12,284 nucleotides of DNA from Kiritimatiellia bacterium. Its GTDB lineage: Bacteria; Verrucomicrobiota; Kiritimatiellia; UBA8416; SLMC01. The notes beneath the pieces were generated by a model. That model saw only the letters and a program-made list of their open reading frames with translations. It was not told where the DNA came from and ran no database searches. Numbering within the stretch: position 1 is the stretch's first letter; the number at the start of each line of letters is the position of its first letter. The translations under genes were made by a program, and so were the position numbers. Shown here in pieces: positions 8,507 through 12,284 of this stretch. The stretch spans positions 1 through 12,284 of the forward strand of contig SLMC01000065.1 of assembly GCA_007133745.1 (NCBI GenBank). Reading direction: 5' to 3'.

Positions 8507-9633
8507 GGGCGAGGCCTTTCCATGGTGCGCCGTCGAACGAGCGAGCCAAGTCCAATCAGGCCGAAGACCAGACTGGTTCCCGCCGTTAACCAGCCCACCA
8601 TCCGAACCGCCATGCCGGGGTGTTCGGAAAGGAACGCGAACTCGTGGAGCATGGCCTTGCTGCCGAACGGCTCTCCGATGCGCTGAAACATAAAAATGTA
8701 GAATTGCAAAACAAGCAACAGACTCAACCCGGCGCCGGCCAGCGCCAGATTGCGATTGAAACGCGTTGCCGCCGGAAGCGTCTTGTGGCCATGCTGCCGG
8801 ATCAGCAGCCCTACTAGTCCGATGATATAGGCGACCGCAATGGCTCCGCATATCAACGTCAAGGCTATCGACGACTGCAGCATCAACAGGGCTTTGCCTA
8901 ACCCGAGAAGCATCAGCAGCAGGCACAGGATCGCCTGGCCGAAAAGAAACGATCGGGGCGCGACCGGATCGACGGCCGACAGCGGGGGCGGCACGGACAG
9001 GGGCAGCGGGGCGACGGGGGCGGCACGAGGCGGCAGCGGGGGCGGCACGACCGGAGTCGAAGTCGCCTCGTCCAATGCCGTCGCGTCCGCCGCCACCGGT
9101 TCGGGCTCCTGCCGAGCCTCGGACATCGGCTCGGGTTCGGGCGCGGATTCCGGGATCGGCGATGCGCGATCCTCGCGATCGGACTGGGCGGCCAGAATCA
9201 GCGGATCGATTTGGCGCAGGATTTTTTCGGCTATACGGACGCGGGTCACAGCCGGCAGGCATGTCTCGCCCAGCGCCGTCCTGATCCAGAAGGAACAGGA
9301 CGGGCCTCCGACCGCGTTCGCCAGCAGCAGCGCCAGCGCAGGCAACCCGATGATCGCGGTGACGACGCGCACCGCGGCGGAGCCGGACACCGCAAAAATC
9401 ATGAGGATGGCCAGCGTCAGCAAACCGAAAAAAACAAGAGAGAGGCGATAGCGCCAAGTCCGATGCACATGAATCGCGTGAATATCCTTGAAGAAGAACC
9501 GGCGATAGCGATCGTCAAGCGTTTGATGGGATGCCTGCAGAATGTGATCGTCCCCCAGCCAGAGACTTGATCTTGCAAGCTGTACCGGCGCCGAGCTGCG
9601 GGCCAGCAACCGATAGGAACGTCCTCGTTTCAT
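8503..9633 (-). CDS. polytopic membrane protein with possible PH-like N-terminus
   Basis: This 376-aa protein is not assigned to a named family. Residues 23-58 (SSLWLGDDHILQAS, then YRRFFFKDIHAI) look like the strands of a bacterial PH-like domain. Two membrane helices follow (about 62-82 and 87-107), then a second soluble stretch with ALGETCLPAVTRVR (120-133). A long Pro/Glu-rich linker (155-225) joins this to a C-terminal block of about four helices (228-250, 255-278, 297-316, 344-366). ATG at 9633 is preferred: it overlaps the previous stop as ATGA, as elsewhere in the operon, with AGGTGG 5 nt upstream. A GTG at 9642 is an alternative start that overlaps this ribosome site. It is tightly coupled to the zinc-finger genes on each side. 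Confidence 0.8.
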   Translation of the reverse strand: MKRGRSYRLLARSSAPVQLARSSLWLGDDHILQASHQTLDDRYRRFFFKDIHAIHVHRTWRYRLSLVFFGLLTLAILMIFAVSGSAAVRVVTAIIGLPALALLLANAVGGPSCSFWIRTALGETCLPAVTRVRIAEKILRQIDPLILAAQSDREDRASPIPESAPEPEPMSEARQEPEPVAADATALDEATSTPVVPPPLPPRAAPVAPLPLSVPPPLSAVDPVAPRSFLFGQAILCLLLMLLGLGKALLMLQSSIALTLICGAIAVAYIIGLVGLLIRQHGHKTLPAATRFNRNLALAGAGLSLLLVLQFYIFMFQRIGEPFGSKAMLHEFAFLSEHPGMAVRMVGWLTAGTSLVFGLIGLGSLVRRRTMERPRP

Positions 9634-10214
9634 CTCAGCCACCTATTGAGCGCCATGATGAGCAACGCGATCCATCCCAGCGTTTGAACCAACCCGAACA
9701 GGATGGCGACCGTCAAGCGTCCGCGCCCGCTTGTAACGAGACTGACAGGCCGATTCCAGTACCGAACGCCCAGATACAGAGCGATCGGACCGGTCGCGAT
9801 CGTGAACGGCCAGATGAATAGCGGAGCGATCGCCAGCAGCAGCGCCATTTTGTCGTAGCGCAAATGCCGACACGCGGCATCGGGCGTATTGCCCTGTTCA
9901 AGCCGTTGCCGCAAGCAGGCCGGGCAATGATCCTGGCCTTTGAACTCCACCACGCATAGCGCGCACACGAACCGGCCGCACCGGTCGCACAGGCTATCGG
10001 CCACGCGTCCGGGATGATAGAAGCATCCGGCCTGTTCGTCCGCGCGCGGGATGTGCGCCGCGACGGCGTCGCGCGCGACCGAGGTCGCGGCGGGATATTG
10101 GCGAATCATCTGCGGATCGCCGCACGCCGGACAAGGCGCGAATCGGCCGCTGTTAACTGTTTCTCCCGGCAAAACGCCTTTGCATCGTTTGCACGAATAT
10201 GGCGATACGCTCAT
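9630..10214 (-). CDS. zinc-ribbon and B-box-like zinc-finger membrane protein
   Basis: This 194-aa protein is the first gene of the overlapping operon. Residues 8-31 form a zinc ribbon (C8, C11, C28, C31). A second module (C64, H67, C76, C79, C84, C87, C97, C100) has the B-box-like spacing also found in the 108-aa protein downstream. Two or three membrane helices follow (about 122-150 and 168-190), with a short basic C-terminus. ATG at 10214 has no clear Shine-Dalgarno sequence, unlike the genes after it, and there is no better in-frame start nearby. It overlaps the next gene as ATGA. It is probably a cytosolic zinc-finger platform anchored in the membrane; ligand and role are unknown. Confidence 0.82.
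   Translation of the reverse strand: MSVSPYSCKRCKGVLPGETVNSGRFAPCPACGDPQMIRQYPAATSVARDAVAAHIPRADEQAGCFYHPGRVADSLCDRCGRFVCALCVVEFKGQDHCPACLRQRLEQGNTPDAACRHLRYDKMALLLAIAPLFIWPFTIATGPIALYLGVRYWNRPVSLVTSGRGRLTVAILFGLVQTLGWIALLIMALNRWLR
9639..9644 (-). promoter_or_regulatory. ribosome binding site supporting the ATG at 9633
   Basis: AGGTGG on the minus strand lies 5 nt before ATG 9633. The alternative GTG start at 9642 lies within it, so the ATG is the better choice. Confidence 0.55.
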
Positions 10215-10270
10215 GAGTTCGTTGCGTGCACCCGCTTCGCACCCCTCCCGCCTTGGTTTAGAAGCAGTAC

Positions 10271-10373
10271 CATCCCATAGCGTATGGAATTTTGGAACAG
10301 TGGAAGAATGGAATGGTATTCCCGCTTGTTATCATTATTCCAACCTTCCATCCCTCCATTATTCCATGGGATG
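10271..10373. repeat. octamer GGAANNNT arrays as inverted pair (between GYF-RDD gene and operon)
   Basis: The left arm on the plus strand has units GGAATTTT, GGAACAGT, GGAAGAAT, GGAATGGT (from 10286). The right arm (10334-10368) has four such units on the opposite strand: GGAATAAT, GGAGGGAT, GGAAGGTT, GGAATAAT. The arms match at about 23 of 33 positions. The block is bracketed by an exact 8-bp inverted pair, CATCCCAT (10271-10278) and ATGGGATG (10366-10373). It fills much of the 182-bp gap upstream of the operon, where no confident promoter was found. Confidence 0.75.
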
Positions 10374-10396
10374 ACAGTGGTTCAAAAGCATTCGTC

Positions 10397-11137
10397 TCAC
10401 TTGCGAATGACGCGCGTATTGCAAATGCGATCGTGCAATGTTCTCTTTTCGCTGTCGAATGCCGCCATGATGTATCCGATTCCTATGGTGTAGCCTGTGA
10501 GCATTTCGGCGAAATACCGCCCGAACGCCCGGCCGTAACCGACGGTTCCGCCATCGGGAAAAACGATGCGCAACCCGCAGGCCATTTTGCCGGGCGTGGC
10601 GCCGAAACGGCCGACAAACCAAGTGGCGTACGCGCAGGCTACGGCCATGTGCAGGAGCATGGTTAGTCCGGCCAGCGGCGTGAATGCGCCAAAGGGATTG
10701 TCGGGAGTCGACTCACCGACCGAGTTGTCGATCATGCCGATCAGGAGACCTGCAAGGAACAGAATCATGCCGTCGATGATCAGGGCCGCCGCGCGAATCC
10801 AGAAACCCGCGTACGGGAGCATGCCTTCGCTCGTCAAGCCTTCGCGCACTTTCTGAAAGAAAACCGGCTTGCAGTTGGCGCACACGCGGGACGGGCCATA
10901 GGCGATCAATTGATCGGCGGGAAACGCCTGGCCGCACTCGACGCAGACGCCGGGGCCTTCGTCGGCGGGAACAGGCATTTCCTGATCCGCCACCTGACGC
11001 CACGGCGTCCAGTTCTCCAAGCCCTCGTGCCAGACCAGAGTGTTGGCGCGAATGGTTCCGATATCGACAAGCCGGCGAAATTCCCGATCGTCGACCGGCC
11101 CTTTTTGCTCGTTCTCTTCGGCATAGTGCCAGATCAT
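10397..11137 (-). CDS. GYF-like, zinc-ribbon and RDD membrane protein
   Basis: This 246-aa protein has three parts. Residues 1-50 are a GYF_2 (DUF4339)-type domain: MIWHYAEENEQKGPVDDREF, then IRANTLVWHEGLENWTPWRQV. Residues 65-89 form a zinc ribbon (C65, C68, C86, C89). From about 108 there is an RDD domain: R115 and D122 in the first helix, GATPGKMACGLRIV (179-192), and FDSEKRTLHDRICNTRVI (227-244). This domain order is familiar in PVC-type bacteria; GYF domains usually bind proline-rich peptides. ATG at 11137 is chosen because GGAGG lies 8 nt upstream; the upstream GTG at 11152 overlaps that site. It is a second RDD protein near the operon and could be a partner of the Pro-rich membrane protein at 8503-9633, which is speculation. 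Confidence 0.88.
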   Translation of the reverse strand: MIWHYAEENEQKGPVDDREFRRLVDIGTIRANTLVWHEGLENWTPWRQVADQEMPVPADEGPGVCVECGQAFPADQLIAYGPSRVCANCKPVFFQKVREGLTSEGMLPYAGFWIRAAALIIDGMILFLAGLLIGMIDNSVGESTPDNPFGAFTPLAGLTMLLHMAVACAYATWFVGRFGATPGKMACGLRIVFPDGGTVGYGRAFGRYFAEMLTGYTIGIGYIMAAFDSEKRTLHDRICNTRVIRK

Positions 11138-11145
11138 AACGGCGG

Positions 11146-11150
11146 CCTCC
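11146..11150 (-). promoter_or_regulatory. ribosome binding site deciding the GYF-RDD start
   Basis: GGAGG on the minus strand lies 8 nt before ATG 11137. It overlaps the in-frame GTG at 11152 and argues against that longer start. Confidence 0.65.
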
Positions 11151-11156
11151 ACAATA

Positions 11157-11341
11157 ATCCGGGGTCAGCGCCATTCGGCAGGGATGCGGAATGCTGGAAT
11201 ATTGGAATGGTGGAATGATGGGATGATGGATGCCATAGCAAGTCAGAGGGGCGGCTTTTTCGCGTTTGGCCTTTTATCATTGTTCCAGCCTTCCATCTTT
11301 CCATTGTTCCCGGAAAGGACCATGATCCGGGGTTAAAGCGC
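11157..11341. repeat. direct repeat pair bracketing the octamer array after hisB
   Basis: ATCCGGGGT occurs at 11157-11165 and again at 11325-11333. Beyond it the match continues with a small gap (CAGCGC against TAAAGCGC). The right copy overlaps the hisB stop codon (TAA at 11333-11335). A 6-bp stem CCCGGA/TCCGGG (11309-11314 and 11326-11331) also lies just after hisB, without a T-tract. The pair encloses the whole octamer array, as a duplicated target or element end would. Confidence 0.55.
11188..11310. repeat. octamer GGAANNNT arrays as inverted pair (between hisB and GYF-RDD gene)
   Basis: The left arm (11188-11230) has GGAATGCT, GGAATATT, GGAATGGT, GGAATGAT, GGGATGAT. The right arm (11279-11310) has GGAACAAT, GGAAAGAT, GGAAGGCT, GGAACAAT on the opposite strand. 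A 48-bp spacer without obvious repeats lies between. The bases at positions 5-7 of the unit vary freely while GGAA and the final T are kept. Confidence 0.75.
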
Positions 11342-11929
11342 GCCCTTGCTCGAGGGCAAGGCGCGATTGCGCGGATCGCGTTCGGCGGCCTGGCGCAAGG
11401 CCCGGGCCAGCGCCTTGAAGACAGCCTCGTAGGCATGATGCGCTTCGCTCCCGTAGAACTGTTCGATATGCAGGTTCATGCGCGTTTGCACGGTCAGCGC
11501 CTGAAAAAACTCGCCGAACAGGGACAAGTCGAAATCCAGAATCTTCTTCTTGCGACAGGCCATCCTGACTTCCAGCCACGGGCGCCCGCCCAAGTCCACC
11601 ACGGCGCGCGCCAGCGTTTCGTCCATGGGCACAGTCGCGCAACCGTAGCGGACAATGCCGCGCCGATCGCCCAGCGCCTTGTCCAGCGCCGCGCCCAGGG
11701 TCAGGCCGATATCTTCAACCGTGTGATGATAGTCCACCGCCAGATCGCCGGTGGCCCGCAGGGTCAAGTCGATCAGCGAATGCTTGGACAGCAATTCCAG
11801 CATGTGATCGAAAAACGGCAGTCCGGTCCGGATGCTGTAGACGCCTTTGCCGTCCAGATTCACGCTCGCGACAATATTCGTCTCCCGCGTCTTGCGAGCC
11901 ACCTTCGCCTTGCGCTCTTTTGCTTTCAT
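11333..11929 (-). CDS. hisB: imidazoleglycerol-phosphate dehydratase
   Basis: This 198-aa enzyme catalyses the sixth step of histidine synthesis, dehydrating imidazole glycerol phosphate to imidazole acetol phosphate. The family's metal-binding motifs are present: FFDHML (39-44), HHTVED (68-73) and HHAYE (164-168), plus R..ET near the N-terminus, PMDETLA (101-107) and GRPWLEV (115-121). The C-terminus LPSSKGAL is typical. The length fits the stand-alone dehydratase, without the N-terminal phosphatase domain of the enterobacterial bifunctional protein. ATG at 11929 fits the usual family start; the Shine-Dalgarno is weak (GAGG about 13 nt upstream). No other his gene is seen in the window, so it may be transcribed alone from its own promoter. 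It is cytosolic, normally a 24-mer with manganese. Confidence 0.97.
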   Translation of the reverse strand: MKAKERKAKVARKTRETNIVASVNLDGKGVYSIRTGLPFFDHMLELLSKHSLIDLTLRATGDLAVDYHHTVEDIGLTLGAALDKALGDRRGIVRYGCATVPMDETLARAVVDLGGRPWLEVRMACRKKKILDFDLSLFGEFFQALTVQTRMNLHIEQFYGSEAHHAYEAVFKALARALRQAAERDPRNRALPSSKGAL

Positions 11930-11980
11930 AAGGTCTGTCGCCTCTGCAACGATCTTCTCTACTGTAATACTAAGAGTTGA

Positions 11981-12009
11981 AATCTACTTCAGGATGTCGC
12001 ATAGGTCAA
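11981..12009 (-). promoter_or_regulatory. sigma-70-like promoter of hisB
   Basis: On the minus strand, TTGACC (12004-12009) and TAGATT (11981-11986) are 17 bp apart, five and four of six matches to the consensus. An A-rich stretch (AAATAAAAAA) lies directly upstream of the -35 box, like an UP element. The expected start of transcription would give a leader of about 45 nt before the hisB ATG. Confidence 0.55.
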
Positions 12010-12027
12010 TTTTTTATTTCCAACGTC

Positions 12028-12085
12028 TGGAGTCACTCGTTTTTGAAACCGCTCCGCGCGATTTCTAAAAATCGAGTGCACTCCA
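12028..12085. repeat. imperfect inverted repeat upstream of hisB
   Basis: The left arm at 12028-12048 (TGGAGTCACTCGTTTTTGAAA without gaps) matches the complement of 12062-12085 (TGGAGTGCACTCGATTTTTAG and on) except for three single-base insertions. A 13-bp GC-rich centre separates the arms. It lies just upstream of the -35 box. Confidence 0.6.
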
Positions 12086-12107
12086 TTTTTCGAATGCTTT
12101 CCTCTTC

Positions 12108-12168
12108 CAGGCTGAAAGCCTGACGCAACAAAGCCTAGGGCAGCGCCCTAGCCCTAGTTTCCTAGTTA
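12108..12168. repeat. REP-like double hairpin with CCTAG repeats
   Basis: CAGGCT (12108-12113) pairs with AGCCTG (12117-12122) around a 3-base loop. CTAGGGC (12135-12141) pairs with GCCCTAG (12145-12151) around AGC. The CCTAG word then repeats about every seven bases to 12165. Two adjacent perfect stems joined by ACGCAACAAAG are typical of bacterial REP-type intergenic repeats; a similar layout is known to me from PVC genomes, which I cannot verify here. Confidence 0.6.
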
Positions 12169-12222
12169 GACGGTATCCGAAAAGGGTCGGAGGGTAAGAA
12201 GTCGGGCAAAGCCGAAGGAACA

Positions 12223-12248
12223 CGTACTCTTACACCTACTCGTACACG
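12223..12248. repeat. short hexamer CNTACW array
   Basis: Four consecutive 6-bp units, CGTACT, CTTACA, CCTACT and CGTACA, share the TAC core. The array is short and near the window edge, so its full extent is not known. Confidence 0.45.
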
Positions 12249-12284
12249 CGAATCTCCGTAATCCGGACGAGAAAGAGGGGATAA

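Larger units (their letters stand above)
11930..12284. other. gene-free stretch upstream of hisB
   Basis: No convincing gene was found in these 355 bases on either strand. The stretch holds the hisB promoter, an imperfect inverted repeat, two tight hairpins with CCTAG repeats, and a short hexamer array at the right end. It is visibly richer in A and T than the genes. A gene start beyond the right edge cannot be excluded. Confidence 0.6.

Noticed and set aside
10215..10270. Promoter for the nine-gene operon
   Set aside because: No pair of -35 and -10 boxes with acceptable spacing stood out upstream of 10214; the weak matches found were not better than chance.
10271..11310. CRISPR array
   Set aside because: The units are 8 bp, contiguous and degenerate, with no 25-40 bp repeats, unique spacers or cas genes.
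11435..11980. 181-codon plus-strand frame opposite hisB
   Set aside because: It is antisense to a complete, well-conserved hisB and shows no domain.

Overview
The window is GC-rich bacterial chromosome. Almost every gene is on the minus strand, so transcription runs from high to low coordinates: hisB, a GYF/zinc-ribbon/RDD membrane protein, a compact nine-gene operon, and a second RDD protein. One partial plus-strand gene, a DnaJ-type zinc-finger protein, converges on them from the left edge. The lineage cannot be fixed from this sequence. The repeat-rich intergenic gaps, the GYF-RDD protein, the 'GDL..VLAVK.E' helical motif and the REP-like hairpins recall PVC-type or Hydrogenedentota-like genomes, but this is inference from memory.

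The centre of the window (1821-10214) is nine genes joined by eight overlaps: seven ATGA or GTGA overlaps of 4 bp and one of 8 bp. In transcription order they encode a zinc-ribbon plus B-box-like zinc-finger membrane protein, a polytopic membrane protein with a possible PH-like N-terminus, a small B-box-like zinc-finger membrane protein, a polytopic membrane protein, DUF4129, DUF4350, a MoxR AAA+ ATPase, DUF58 (vWA-like) and a SpoIIM/DUF95 membrane protein. An RDD protein follows after 130 bp. The core DUF4129-DUF4350-MoxR-DUF58-SpoIIM-RDD is a recurring bacterial locus; the mycobacterial moxR2 region has a similar gene set. Its exact role is not settled. The likely picture is a cytosolic MoxR ATPase remodelling DUF58-bound partners at the membrane. 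The three upstream genes look like lineage-specific additions, two of which carry the same zinc-finger module.

Every gap between minus-strand transcription units holds a degenerate short-period array folded as an inverted pair. Heptamers (TTAGGNN) lie on both sides of the 929-1690 RDD gene, and octamers (GGAANNNT) lie on both sides of the 10397-11137 GYF-RDD gene. A hexamer array, a palindromic pair and a REP-like double hairpin lie upstream of hisB. A 79-bp CTAG-bounded hairpin element sits between the convergent genes at the left, next to a possible 38-codon ORF. hisB has a convincing sigma-70-like promoter. No tRNA, rRNA, CRISPR, transposase or integrase gene was seen.
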